This document shows, one piece after another, positions 19,773-27,956 of a stretch of DNA of 64,000 nt. A program made the position numbers and the translations under genes. The stretch's first letter is position 1; the number at the start of each line of letters is the position of its first letter. The notes under the pieces were generated by a model. It did not search any database, had not been told where the DNA came from, and worked only from the letters and a program-made list of their open reading frames with translations. The DNA lies in NCBI RefSeq assembly GCF_003668635.1, contig NZ_RCWH01000004.1:248001-312000 (forward strand), read 5' to 3'. This DNA comes from Planomicrobium sp. Y74 (GTDB taxonomy: Bacteria > Bacillota > Bacilli > Bacillales_A > Planococcaceae).

Positions 19773-20176
19773 CAGATGTCCCCCTTCTCTTCATACCCAA
19801 ATTCTCTCAATGTTTCTTCGGCCATTTTGTCAAATCGGGCCGCCCGTTTCATGTAAACGGTTACAAGAATCCACGTCATAGCGAATAATCCGAATGCAAA
19901 CACCCACACCCACGGAATATCGCCTGCAATTGGAGTGTCCAACCAATTCGTGTAAGAGATTACAATATTAAAAGCCAGGTATAATCCTAAAAATAAAGCC
20001 GTTGCGGGAATGAGAAACAATTTCTTTTTGCGCATCAGGTTCTTGAACCCTTCAGATCTCTCAATCTTTTCAAAATCCGGTACTTCCAGAGTCTCTCCCG
20101 TGTCAACGGGTTTTACTTCACTTCCTTCTTTCGTTACGGGGCCTTGCAACACTTCTCCGGTGATTGACTTTGCCAT
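19772..20176 (-). CDS. yjcH: DUF485 membrane protein partner of ActP
   Basis: 134 aa with two membrane helices (about 53-75 and 86-108) and an acidic N-terminus, the DUF485 layout. In many bacteria it is encoded directly before actP; its exact role with the transporter is unclear. TTGGAGGG precedes the ATG. The stop codon overlaps the actP start. Confidence 0.88.
   Translation of the reverse strand: MAKSITGEVLQGPVTKEGSEVKPVDTGETLEVPDFEKIERSEGFKNLMRKKKLFLIPATALFLGLYLAFNIVISYTNWLDTPIAGDIPWVWVFAFGLFAMTWILVTVYMKRAARFDKMAEETLREFGYEEKGDI
19853..19866. promoter_or_regulatory. CcpA cre-like palindrome inside yjcH
   Basis: TGTAAACGGTTACA fits the consensus TGNAARCGNWWWCA at every position and is almost palindromic. 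It lies in the 3' half of yjcH, about 80 nt before the actP start, where CcpA could act as a roadblock. A chance coding match is possible. Confidence 0.4.
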
Positions 20177-20357
20177 TTATTCTTCCCTCCAATTAATTAA
20201 ATATTTTTAATTTAATGATAATTAAATCACTAACATACCGACTGGTCAATAAACAAATCGCAAAAAGTTAAAAACAGTTCTATATTCCATTAACTTAAAA
20301 AATTATCCAACTATTGGGAGGACTTTTGTCACCCGATGAATCCAAAAGTCCTAATAT

Positions 20358-20384
20358 AAAAAAAACTGACCCAAAAGGTCAGCT
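20358..20384 (-). terminator. Intrinsic terminator overlapping the fetB stop codon
   Basis: Minus-strand GCTGACC/GGTCAGT stem followed by TTTTTTT. The TGA stop is within the stem. Confidence 0.8.
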
Positions 20385-21131
20385 CTTCTGAATTAATTGC
20401 ATCCGTTGATTGAAAAGGGTTGGATACGACAAGAAGCCGAGCATCACACTGGTGACGGCTGCTGTTGTCAGCAACAGGAACATGATTAGCAACTGGAATT
20501 GCACGGCTTGAATCGGGTCGGCACCAGCGATAATCTGGCCGCTCATCATGCCGGGCAATTGAACAAGCCCCACCGTTTTCTGGCTTTCAATCGTCGGAAT
20601 CATACTGGCTTTGATTGAATTGATCAATTGGGTATGGATGGCCTGTTTCGGCGTTCCGCCAAGCGATAAAACCAATTCTGTTTCATCCTGGTGGGATTCA
20701 ACTTCCGCCGTGAATCGGTTAAGGAAAAGAATCGACAGCACCATCGAGTTGCCGATGACCATACCGCTGATGGAAATAATGTACTGTGCAGTCGGCGGTG
20801 TAATATTCAGCCCGATTAGAATGCCCTGAGTCAGCACTTCAACAAAAATAAGTGTAACAGCCACTTTCCAGGTGATCCCTTTGATGGAAGCACCCTTATT
20901 TCGTGCGTTATGTGTGGCGGCTACTATCATCAAGGTCACCATCAGGAAGATATAGAGAAGGCTTTCTGAATCAAAAACGAATTTCAGGATGAACCCGACA
21001 AGCAGCAGCTGGATGATTGAACGGACGGTGGCGATAATGGTATCCCGTTCAAGTCCGAGATTCAGTGTTTTGGAGAGGACGAGCGGAATAACAACAAAAA
21101 TCAGCGTAATCGATAACGTTAGATAAGTCAT
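20379..21131 (-). CDS. fetB: Iron-export ABC transporter permease FetB-like (UPF0014)
   Basis: 250 aa with about seven hydrophobic helices and the family segment NAISRNKG-like NARNKG near 88, then ELVLSLGGTPKQAI. In E. coli FetAB exports iron and protects from peroxide stress. Its ATG overlaps the fetA stop by 4 bp (ATGA), so the two are coupled. The neighbouring ferritin gene supports an iron role. Confidence 0.88.
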   Translation of the reverse strand: MTYLTLSITLIFVVIPLVLSKTLNLGLERDTIIATVRSIIQLLLVGFILKFVFDSESLLYIFLMVTLMIVAATHNARNKGASIKGITWKVAVTLIFVEVLTQGILIGLNITPPTAQYIISISGMVIGNSMVLSILFLNRFTAEVESHQDETELVLSLGGTPKQAIHTQLINSIKASMIPTIESQKTVGLVQLPGMMSGQIIAGADPIQAVQFQLLIMFLLLTTAAVTSVMLGFLSYPTLFNQRMQLIQKS

Positions 21132-21859
21132 TGCGCTCCCCCCTGAACAAATGATTTCACCCGGTCGTTGGCCGGTGACCGCAATAATTTGCTTTCTCCG
21201 GTTTCGACCACTTCCCCGTCCATCATCACCCAGGTATAGTCCCCTATATCGAGCGCCTGCTGCAGGTTATGTGTAATCCAAATGATGGTTGTGCCATATT
21301 TCCGATTGATCAAGGTGATCAATTCTTCCATTTCCTTCAATGAAGTGCGGTCCAATGAAGAAGTAATTTCATCGAGCAGCAAAATTTCCGGTTTATTGAC
21401 CAGCGTTCTGGCAATGGAAACTTTCTGCTGCTGCCCGCCTGAAAGATCTGTAACTTTCCGGTCCAAAAATTTTTCGTCCAGTCCAACATCACGCAACAGG
21501 CTTTCCGCTTCTTTTTTGTCGTATTTTTCTCCACGCAATTCCACTGGCAGTGCCAGGTTCTTATAAACTGTGCCACTGACCATCGGAGCGCTTTGCAGTG
21601 CAATGCCGACTTTCCGGCGGAGCTCGACGGGTTCAAAACTGTCGATTCCTTTATCTTTAATGTAAATCTCGCCGGATTCAGGCGACAATAAGCCGTTGCA
21701 TAATTTCAGCAAGGTTGTCTTGCCTGCACCTGACGGGCCAACGAGTGTCGTAATTTTGCCTTCCGGAAAAGAGCCTGTTATCCCCCGCAATATTTTATTG
21801 CCGTCTATAGAATAATCCACATGGTTAAAATGGATGGCCGGTTTGTAATCCGTCGTCAC
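21128..21859 (-). CDS. fetA: Iron-export ABC transporter ATP-binding protein FetA-like
   Basis: 243 aa ABC ATPase with Walker A GPSGAGKTT, signature LSGGQQQK and Walker B ILLLDEITSSLD. Start taken as GTG at 21859 because AAGGGAGG lies directly upstream; an in-frame ATG at 21892 sits inside the ferritin terminator. Pairs with the permease downstream. It may be transcribed by read-through from ferritin or from an unseen promoter. Confidence 0.88.
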   Translation of the reverse strand: MTTDYKPAIHFNHVDYSIDGNKILRGITGSFPEGKITTLVGPSGAGKTTLLKLCNGLLSPESGEIYIKDKGIDSFEPVELRRKVGIALQSAPMVSGTVYKNLALPVELRGEKYDKKEAESLLRDVGLDEKFLDRKVTDLSGGQQQKVSIARTLVNKPEILLLDEITSSLDRTSLKEMEELITLINRKYGTTIIWITHNLQQALDIGDYTWVMMDGEVVETGESKLLRSPANDRVKSFVQGGAQ

Positions 21860-21879
21860 CTGTTTCCCTCCCTTAAAAG

Positions 21880-21912
21880 AAAAACAGCACACAGTCAGCA
21901 GTGTGCTGTTTT
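21880..21912 (-). terminator. Intrinsic terminator between ferritin and fetAB
   Basis: Minus-strand AACAGCACAC/GTGTGCTGTT stem followed by TTTCTTTT. Confidence 0.85.
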
Positions 21913-21935
21913 ATCTCACTACCTATTCCATTTTC

Positions 21936-22433
21936 TTACTCTTCCATTTTCCGGGTTGCGAACTCGTCATCCATTTTCAGGAAGTATTCGCCGCCTTCTT
22001 CAATGCCTCTAACACGCGTTATAATATCGCGGAATGTTTTTTCTTCTTCCATCTGCTCTTCTATAAACCAGTCAAGGAAAGATAAAGTCGCATGTTCCTG
22101 TAACTCATCCGCCAAAGTCACCAATGCATAAATATTGCTGGTCACTTCTTTTTCCTGGGCCAATGAACTTTCAAGAACATCAATTGCGCTTACAAAGTGA
22201 TTTTTCGGTTCAGCCAAACTTTGCAGCACCGGCTTTTCATCCATTGCAGTCAAGTAATGATAGAACTTCATAGCATGGAAATGCTCTTCGCGGGATTGCA
22301 CCAAATAGAAATTGGCAAATCCGTGATATCCTTTTTTCGAGAAATAAGCTGCCATTGCCGTATAGGCATGGGCTGCCTGCAATTCGTTATTAAACTGATC
22401 GTTCAACGCATTTGTAAGTTTTTCAGGTAACAT
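21936..22433 (-). CDS. ftnA: Ferritin
   Basis: 165 aa, all-helical. The ferroxidase ligands sit at the canonical positions Glu17, Glu50, His53 and Glu94, with Gln127 and Glu130 completing the second site. It oxidises Fe(II) and stores Fe(III) in a 24-mer cage. AGGGAGGAATC precedes the ATG. Two Fur/PerR-like palindromes lie in the divergent intergenic region upstream, and the iron exporter genes follow downstream. Confidence 0.95.
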   Translation of the reverse strand: MLPEKLTNALNDQFNNELQAAHAYTAMAAYFSKKGYHGFANFYLVQSREEHFHAMKFYHYLTAMDEKPVLQSLAEPKNHFVSAIDVLESSLAQEKEVTSNIYALVTLADELQEHATLSFLDWFIEEQMEEEKTFRDIITRVRGIEEGGEYFLKMDDEFATRKMEE

Positions 22434-22532
22434 GTACGATTCCTCCCTTTTCTAAATAATAATTATTCTAATGTAGACAATATACCATACCCGTTAAACA
22501 AAAGAAAATAATTGAGAATAAATGTTTTTAAT

Positions 22533-22547
22533 TGATAATGAGAATCA
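22533..22547. promoter_or_regulatory. Fur-type box between ftnA and ribA
   Basis: TGATAATGAGAATCA matches the Fur 7-1-7 consensus TGATAATNATTATCA at 12 of 14 defined positions. It lies 100 nt upstream of ftnA and 144 nt upstream of ribA. Confidence 0.6.
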
Positions 22548-22575
22548 TTTTTAATCCTATAACTCTTTATTTAAT

Positions 22576-22590
22576 TAATAATTATTATCG
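22576..22590. promoter_or_regulatory. Second Fur/PerR-like box, nearer ribA
   Basis: TAATAATTATTATCG matches the Fur consensus at 12 of 14 positions and also resembles a PerR box. It lies just before a possible -35 TTGACT (about 22605). Confidence 0.5.
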
Positions 22591-22690
22591 ATTGTAAAAA
22601 TAGTTTGACTTCGAGGGAACTCTTTACTTACTTTTAGTAACTGAATGTAGTACGATGTTTTTATTACAGATTTATATTGGGGGAATCCAA

Positions 22691-23449
22691 ATGACACAGA
22701 TGAAACTGGAACCGCAGGTGTTTGCGGTCTTAAAAGATAAAATTCAAATGATCAAATCACAGGAAGGTGCCATTTACCTTGTCGGGCCAATTAAACTGCC
22801 TGTCAACCTGGATGGAGATACGATCATTTTCAATTGGTATTGCTGGCTCAGCCTTGAAGAAGTCACCGAGGATTACGAGAAAATCATCGAAAAGCTTTCA
22901 TCGGCCAATCTTGCTGAGTATCAGCAATCGAGCGTATTGGTTTACGGAGATTTCGAAAATAGCGAAGACGCATTGATCCGCATGCACTCCATCTGCCACA
23001 CAGGGGATATTTTCGGCAGCAAAAGATGCGATTGCGGTTTCCAACTGAAACAGTCCATGAAACGCATCGCACAGCATGGCAGCGGTGCATTGTTCTATCT
23101 GGCGAACCACGAAGGCCGCGGCATCGGTTTATTCAGCAAAGCGATGGCCTATGTCCTGCAGGAAAATGGCTATGATACGGTCGAAGCCAACGAAAGCCTA
23201 GGTTTCGTGGATGATTCCAGAAGTTACGATGACGCGATTGCTGTGCTAAGCGCGTTGCGCACAAAACCTGTCACTTTGATGACCAATAACCCGAAAAAAG
23301 TGGATGCCATTGAAAAAGCCGGATTGGCGATTGCTTCACGCACTTCTTTATGGGGGGACGAATCCGAATACAACGCCGCTTATCTCGATACAAAAGTTAA
23401 ACGTTCCGGCCACATCAAAGGGGAGGACAGCGTCCATGCCAAGTCATGA
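22691..23449 (+). CDS. ribA: GTP cyclohydrolase II
   Basis: 252 aa without the DHBP synthase half found in ordinary RibBA. The zinc-binding cluster CHTGDIFGSKRCDCG and the active-site LANHEGRGIGLFSKAMAY are clear. It opens GTP to the first riboflavin precursor. The start at 22691 follows TTGGGGGA. It overlaps ribD by 14 bp. The rest of the pathway (ribB, ribH, ribE) is not in this window, so this is probably an additional, separately controlled set. Confidence 0.92.
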   Translation: MTQMKLEPQVFAVLKDKIQMIKSQEGAIYLVGPIKLPVNLDGDTIIFNWYCWLSLEEVTEDYEKIIEKLSSANLAEYQQSSVLVYGDFENSEDALIRMHSICHTGDIFGSKRCDCGFQLKQSMKRIAQHGSGALFYLANHEGRGIGLFSKAMAYVLQENGYDTVEANESLGFVDDSRSYDDAIAVLSALRTKPVTLMTNNPKKVDAIEKAGLAIASRTSLWGDESEYNAAYLDTKVKRSGHIKGEDSVHAKS

Positions 23450-24524
23450 ATTTTACATGGATCTTGCTCTAAGTAATGCGCAGACCATGAAAGGGCAAAC
23501 AGATCCCAACCCGCTCGTCGGCTCAGTAATTGTGAACCATAACCGGATTGTCGGTGTCGGAACCCATTTAAAAGCGGGTGAACCCCACGCAGAAATCCAT
23601 GCATTGCGGATGGCAGGCGACCAGGCGAGCGGCGGAACCATCTATGTGACACTGGAACCTTGCTCCCATTTCGGCCGGACCGGTCCCTGTGCGCAGGCGA
23701 TTATCGATGCCGGGTTAAAAAAAGTCGTGATTGCCGCTCTGGATCCAAATCCTCTCGTATCGGGCAAGGGGGTAAAAATGCTGGAAGATGCAGGCATCGA
23801 AGTCGTTGCCGGTATTCGGGAACAGGAGTCTCTTAAAATGAATGAAGTGTTTAATAAATTCATTACCACTAAAAGGCCTTTCGTTACCTTAAAGGCAGCT
23901 TCAACACTCGACGGGAAAATTGCGACCCATTCACTCGACAGCAAATGGATTACATCTGAAGATGCGCGCCGGGATGTCCACGAATTGCGCAGCGAACATA
24001 TGGCGATTCTTGTCGGCGTGGGCACAGTAATAGAAGACGACCCTGAACTGACTGCACGCATTCCGAACGGCCGCAACCCGGTTCGTGTGATTCTCGATTC
24101 TTCCCTGCGCTTGCCGTTGGATGCCAAAGTGGTTGTGGACGGTGCTGCCGAAACTTGGATTTTCACCAGCCGTACATACGACCGCTTTAAAAAAGATCAT
24201 TTGGAACAGGCCGGCATCCGTATTTTTGAAACTTCGGGCGAAACGCGAACCGATGTTAACGATTTAATGCGCACTCTAGGTGAAAACGGGATTTCTTCCC
24301 TGTTTATCGAAGGCGGGGGCACGGTCAATTCCACATTTCTGGAAAATCGGCTGATTGACAAAGTGGTCCTGTATTTCGCGCCGAAGCTTGTCGGCGGCAG
24401 CAGCGCCCCAACCTTCCTAGAGGGCCGCGGATTTGATCTCATGAAAGATGCAGTCGACTTGGTGGACGGAGAATTTACAAAAATCGGCAAAGACTTTAAA
24501 TTTACCGGTTACCCTGAAAAGTGA
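23436..24524 (+). CDS. ribD: Bifunctional riboflavin deaminase/reductase
   Basis: 362 aa. N-terminal cytidine-deaminase-like domain (about 1-145) with HAEIHAL and PCSHFGRTGPC zinc ligands, followed by the DHFR-like reductase domain (about 148-362) with STLDGKIA and SLFIEGGGTVNSTFL. It performs steps 2 and 3 of riboflavin synthesis. ATG at 23436 after GGGGAGGAC, inside the 3' end of ribA, indicating coupling. A nucleotidase gene follows. Confidence 0.94.
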   Translation: MPSHEFYMDLALSNAQTMKGQTDPNPLVGSVIVNHNRIVGVGTHLKAGEPHAEIHALRMAGDQASGGTIYVTLEPCSHFGRTGPCAQAIIDAGLKKVVIAALDPNPLVSGKGVKMLEDAGIEVVAGIREQESLKMNEVFNKFITTKRPFVTLKAASTLDGKIATHSLDSKWITSEDARRDVHELRSEHMAILVGVGTVIEDDPELTARIPNGRNPVRVILDSSLRLPLDAKVVVDGAAETWIFTSRTYDRFKKDHLEQAGIRIFETSGETRTDVNDLMRTLGENGISSLFIEGGGTVNSTFLENRLIDKVVLYFAPKLVGGSSAPTFLEGRGFDLMKDAVDLVDGEFTKIGKDFKFTGYPEK

Positions 24525-24537
24525 GGAATTAGAGAAT

Positions 24538-25110
24538 ATGAAATTCGGTTTTGATGTAGACGATACTTTAATTAACTTGAGGGAATATGCTTTTCATTAT
24601 TATCAGGAACAATTGGGGCAGGAAGTTGCGATAGATGTGTTCCATAAACTTGACCGCGTAGAAATCCACGAAGCATTTGGCATGACTGATGAAGAAGGCA
24701 AGGCTATGTGGAACAAGTCAGTGGATTATATTTATTACACTGATTGCCCTGCCTATCCTGGCGCAGTTGAGTTGCTGCAGCAGCTTAATGCCGAAGGACA
24801 TGAAATCTACTATATTACGGCGCGTTCGGCGAAGCACGGCGAAGACACAAAAGCCTGGCTGAAAAAGCAGGGATTCCCGGTGCTGGACGAACGTTTCTAT
24901 TGCGGGATGAAAGACGAAGAAAAGGTGAAGATCATCGAAGAACTCGAATTGGATTATTATTTTGATGACAAGCCGGAAGTGCTTGAAACTTTGGCGCGTG
25001 ATGGATTAAATGTTTTTGTCAGAGACCAGTCCTATAACCGGCATATGAATCTGCCGCGCTTCAGCGACTGGAAAGAACTGCACCAATTGATAAAAAAAGA
25101 AATAGAATAA
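24538..25110 (+). CDS. HAD-family nucleotidase, 5'(3')-deoxyribonucleotidase-like
   Basis: 190 aa with HAD motif I DVDDTL at 5-10, motif II around YYITARS and motif III/IV DYYFDDKPE. Resembles YqfW/NT5C-type phosphatases. It begins 13 nt after ribD in the same operon. One inferred role is dephosphorylating the riboflavin intermediate (ARPP phosphatase step), a step done by HAD enzymes elsewhere; a nucleotide substrate is equally possible. GAGGAATTAGAG precedes the ATG. Confidence 0.8.
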   Translation: MKFGFDVDDTLINLREYAFHYYQEQLGQEVAIDVFHKLDRVEIHEAFGMTDEEGKAMWNKSVDYIYYTDCPAYPGAVELLQQLNAEGHEIYYITARSAKHGEDTKAWLKKQGFPVLDERFYCGMKDEEKVKIIEELELDYYFDDKPEVLETLARDGLNVFVRDQSYNRHMNLPRFSDWKELHQLIKKEIE

Positions 25111-25145
25111 GCCGCATGTTGCGGCAATGATACCTGCACAACTTT

Positions 25146-25180
25146 AAAAACGGTCTGGATTTTCCAGACCGTTTTTTCTA
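25146..25180 (+). terminator. Intrinsic terminator of the ribA-ribD-nucleotidase operon
   Basis: AAACGGTCTGGA/TCCAGACCGTTT stem followed by TTT. Confidence 0.9.
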
Positions 25181-25195
25181 TTTGCACACTGTTAT

Positions 25196-25564
25196 TCACT
25201 TCACTAGGTCTTCTTCGCTCATCTCACAATAGCCAAAGGCTTCATCCAGCGTATCAAAACGGGCAATTCTTTTGACTTTGCCCTCTTTAATTTCCATAAA
25301 TGTGTAGACCATAACCTGGCCGTTTTCATTTTCCCATCTGCCTTCCTGTTCATAAACAACACAATGGCCTTTGGCGTAGCGCGACTGTGTCGAAAGGTTG
25401 ATGCCCGAATTTTTGACCCACTCGGCCAGCGTCTCATGTCCCGCTGACGCACCCATTGGACCAATTAACTCGATATTGCGGTGCGAGATTTTCAGCACAG
25501 CAGCTACATCTTTTGCATTCACCTTTTCTATCCATTTGTCTGCCGTTTCGATATTGGTTGTCAT
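25196..25564 (-). CDS. SnoaL/NTF2-like small protein
   Basis: 122 aa with the NTF2-like pattern: N-terminal helix TADKWIEKVNAKDVAAVLKI, HRNIELIGPMGASAGHETLAEWV and a beta-rich half with FMEIKEGKVKRIARFDTLDEAF. The fold is used by isomerases and ligand-binding proteins; no catalytic assignment is possible. AAGGGAGTG precedes the ATG. Confidence 0.75.
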   Translation of the reverse strand: MTTNIETADKWIEKVNAKDVAAVLKISHRNIELIGPMGASAGHETLAEWVKNSGINLSTQSRYAKGHCVVYEQEGRWENENGQVMVYTFMEIKEGKVKRIARFDTLDEAFGYCEMSEEDLVK

Positions 25565-25666
25565 TCATCCCACTCCCTTTTCGAGCCAGATTCCCAAACC
25601 CGTTTTATGCGGCCAGCATCCGTTATTACATTTCCCCTTGTGCCGCCAGCCAAAACGTTTTCATAG

Positions 25667-25695
25667 AAAAAGCTGCCTATGGTTTTGGCAGCTTT
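25667..25695 (-). terminator. Intrinsic terminator
   Basis: Minus-strand AAAGCTGCC/GGCAGCTTTTT stem, downstream of the 99-aa gene. Confidence 0.8.
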
Positions 25696-25710
25696 GGTAT
25701 GCAATCACAT

Positions 25711-26010
25711 TCAGTAATCGGCATTCTTTATTTTTTTAAAAACAGTAACGAATGTCCGCGGATCATTCGGCACATTATAAGTGACAACGCCTCTATGTGT
25801 GTGCAAGTAAAGAAGATTGGCATCATCCGAGAAAGATTTATACGAAATATCCCAGACATTGGTCAAATTCAAGGTTGCAGTAGGAGACACAAGGACATCT
25901 TCATATAAATGAAGGTCGAACTCGCTTTTGGTGATTTTTAACTCGCCCGCTTCAATGGAACGTTCCGTATTGACATAAGTGATGGTAGACAATAAATTCG
26001 ATTGTTCCAC
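25711..26010 (-). CDS. Small beta-rich protein, unknown
   Basis: 99 aa from a GTG start (EQSNLLSTITYVNTERSIEAGEL). Alternating beta-strand pattern ending TFVTVFKKIKN, reminiscent of a bacterial PH-like fold. AGGGAGG lies 11 nt upstream, so the start is not firm. No recognised family. A terminator follows directly, which supports it being a real gene. Confidence 0.6.
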   Translation of the reverse strand: MEQSNLLSTITYVNTERSIEAGELKITKSEFDLHLYEDVLVSPTATLNLTNVWDISYKSFSDDANLLYLHTHRGVVTYNVPNDPRTFVTVFKKIKNADY

Positions 26011-26164
26011 TTCTCCGGAAGCCTCCCTTGACTCTTTTAATGAAGTCTACCCCATCTTTAAGCTTCAAAGCAACCAACTCGGGCTGTAAAAAAGCAGATA
26101 GACGGCATGACAGAGGAAATGATACAATTTTCACACAAATCGTATCGATGAAGGAGCAAAGCTA

Positions 26165-26899
26165 ATGGACAGTTGGTTCGGAACAAACTCCCAGCATTAT
26201 TTTACGCCCTTTTCGACCAGCCATCTGTTGGTGCTTGCAGTAGCAGCACTGGGGATAATCATGCTGATTGCCTTCAGGAAACGTTTAGTGCCGGATTCCC
26301 TTCCCTTCCAAGTCCTGCGCTGGATTCTTTTTTCGTTATTACTAGTATCCGAGGCGTCCTATCAGTATTGGACGATTTCAAACGGGCTGTGGAATTTTGC
26401 AGGGCACGTACCACTCCATCTATGCGGGATTGCTTCCATTACTGCCATGATCGGATTATTGACCATGCAGCGAAACTGGATACAAATTTCCTTTTATATC
26501 GGTGTTGTCCCTTCATTTCTTGCTTTGGTCACACCTGACTTGCCATATGATTATCACCATTTCCGGTTCTGGAAATTTTTTGTCCACCATACCGCTATCC
26601 CTTGGGCTTGCTTGTTTTTAGCTCTCGCAAAACCCGAAACCATTACACTGCGTTCTGTCTTTAAAGTGTTTTTCCTCCTGGTTGCCTATGCACTTGTCAT
26701 CGGATTCCTGGTAAATCCCTTGACCGATGCAAACTATCTTTATCTTATGCAGCTTCCGAACACCGTGACACCATTAAGCTTTTTCGGAGACGGCATCTGG
26801 TATTACCTGAATTTAAGCATCACTGCTTTGCTGCTGTTCCTGCTTCAGAGATTCCTATGGAACCGTTATATCAACAAAAACAGCAAAAGACTCCCCTAA
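26165..26899 (+). CDS. YwaF/TIGR02206 family membrane protein
   Basis: 244 aa with about seven membrane helices. The N-terminal FTPFSTSHLLVLAV, the middle LWNFAGHVPLHLCGIAS and YDYHHFRFWKFFVHH match the TIGR02206 family as remembered. Function unknown. GAAGGAG precedes the ATG. The terminator stem starts inside the last codons. Confidence 0.85.
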   Translation: MDSWFGTNSQHYFTPFSTSHLLVLAVAALGIIMLIAFRKRLVPDSLPFQVLRWILFSLLLVSEASYQYWTISNGLWNFAGHVPLHLCGIASITAMIGLLTMQRNWIQISFYIGVVPSFLALVTPDLPYDYHHFRFWKFFVHHTAIPWACLFLALAKPETITLRSVFKVFFLLVAYALVIGFLVNPLTDANYLYLMQLPNTVTPLSFFGDGIWYYLNLSITALLLFLLQRFLWNRYINKNSKRLP

Positions 26900-26921
26900 G
26901 GAGAGCCTTTTGCTGTTTTTA
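26875..26921 (+). terminator. Intrinsic terminator overlapping the end of the YwaF-like gene
   Basis: AACAGCAAAAG...CTTTTGCTGTTTTT stem-loop with T-tract; it includes the stop codon. Confidence 0.85.
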
Positions 26922-26932
26922 TATAGCGAATA

Positions 26933-27841
26933 TCATTCCTTATCAAAGTATTCATTCGTCAAGTCTCCGTTGACACCGATGCCTGCCGCGCTGCCCTCTC
27001 CCGCTGCTATCACCAGCTGGGAAGGAACGATCAAGGAAGCATCACCGGCAGCATAGACATTCCAGACGTTTGTCCGGCCGTAATCATCCGTCAAAATGCC
27101 GCCGTGTTCACTCAGCTTGCAGCCAAGCTCTTTGGCAAAAGGCGTCGAATGACTCCATAATGGAGTGGTAAACCCGCCTTCCCGGTCCACCAGTGTACCG
27201 TCTTCAAGTCTGACGCTGCGTAATTGTCCGTCTTCACCTTCCAAGCCATCAATGATTTCTTCACGGACTTTTATTCCTTTTGCCTGCAGCTTGGCTTTTT
27301 CCCCTTCTTCCAGTCGGCCAATGCCATTGGTAAAGACGACAAGATCCTTGCTCCAGGTATATACTTCTTTTGCTAACTTGAATACCATTTTATCAGCGAT
27401 AATGGCCAATGGTTTGTTTTGGAGTTCCCATCCATCACAATAAGGGCAGCTGAACAGGCTCGTGCCATAAAAGTTTTCGATGTCCGGGATGTTCGGCAAC
27501 TCTTCTTTCAAGCCCGCTGCAATAATGATTTTTATACTGTGAAAAGTATCGCCATCTTCGGTATCAAGCTGGTAATGACTTTCGGTGATGCGCTTAATAT
27601 CGGTAATCCGTTTCTTCTTTATTTGCACACAGTCGTATTTCGCGATATCTTCCCGTCCAAGCCTTTTCAATTCTTCCGGTTGGATGCCGTCGCGTGTCAA
27701 AAAGCCGTGCGCTTCTCTCGTCACCAGGTTACGTCCGTGGTCATCGTCAAATAACAGCGTATTTCGTTTTGAACGGCCGAGCACCAAAGCTGCGCTCAAT
27801 CCCGCTGGTCCTCCGCCAATTATGGCGCAATCATATATCAA
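26933..27841 (-). CDS. Thioredoxin-reductase-like NAD(P)H/FAD oxidoreductase
   Basis: 302 aa. FAD-binding IIGGGPAGLSAALVLGR near the N-terminus, the redox-active CPYC motif in SLFSCPYCDGWE near 128, and C-terminal NVYAAGDASL. The CPYC pair resembles the disulfide of TrxB-type flavoproteins rather than YumC ferredoxin reductases. Start taken as TTG at 27841 because GGAAGAGGTGG is directly upstream; an ATG at 27859 has no ribosome binding site. True partner unknown. Confidence 0.82.
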   Translation of the reverse strand: MIYDCAIIGGGPAGLSAALVLGRSKRNTLLFDDDHGRNLVTREAHGFLTRDGIQPEELKRLGREDIAKYDCVQIKKKRITDIKRITESHYQLDTEDGDTFHSIKIIIAAGLKEELPNIPDIENFYGTSLFSCPYCDGWELQNKPLAIIADKMVFKLAKEVYTWSKDLVVFTNGIGRLEEGEKAKLQAKGIKVREEIIDGLEGEDGQLRSVRLEDGTLVDREGGFTTPLWSHSTPFAKELGCKLSEHGGILTDDYGRTNVWNVYAAGDASLIVPSQLVIAAGEGSAAGIGVNGDLTNEYFDKE

Positions 27842-27917
27842 GCTTTCCACCTCTTCCATTGAAGCTTTTTCGGTGGTTTTCCCCTATCTTCCAGTTCATA
27901 AACTCCTTAGAAAAACC

Positions 27918-27953
27918 AAAAAGCCGGTTCCTATAAAACTAGGAACCGGCTTT
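27918..27953 (-). terminator. Intrinsic terminator of hisC
   Basis: Minus-strand AAAGCCGGTTCCTA/TAGGAACCGGCTTTTT stem. Confidence 0.85.
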
Positions 27954-27956
27954 CAT

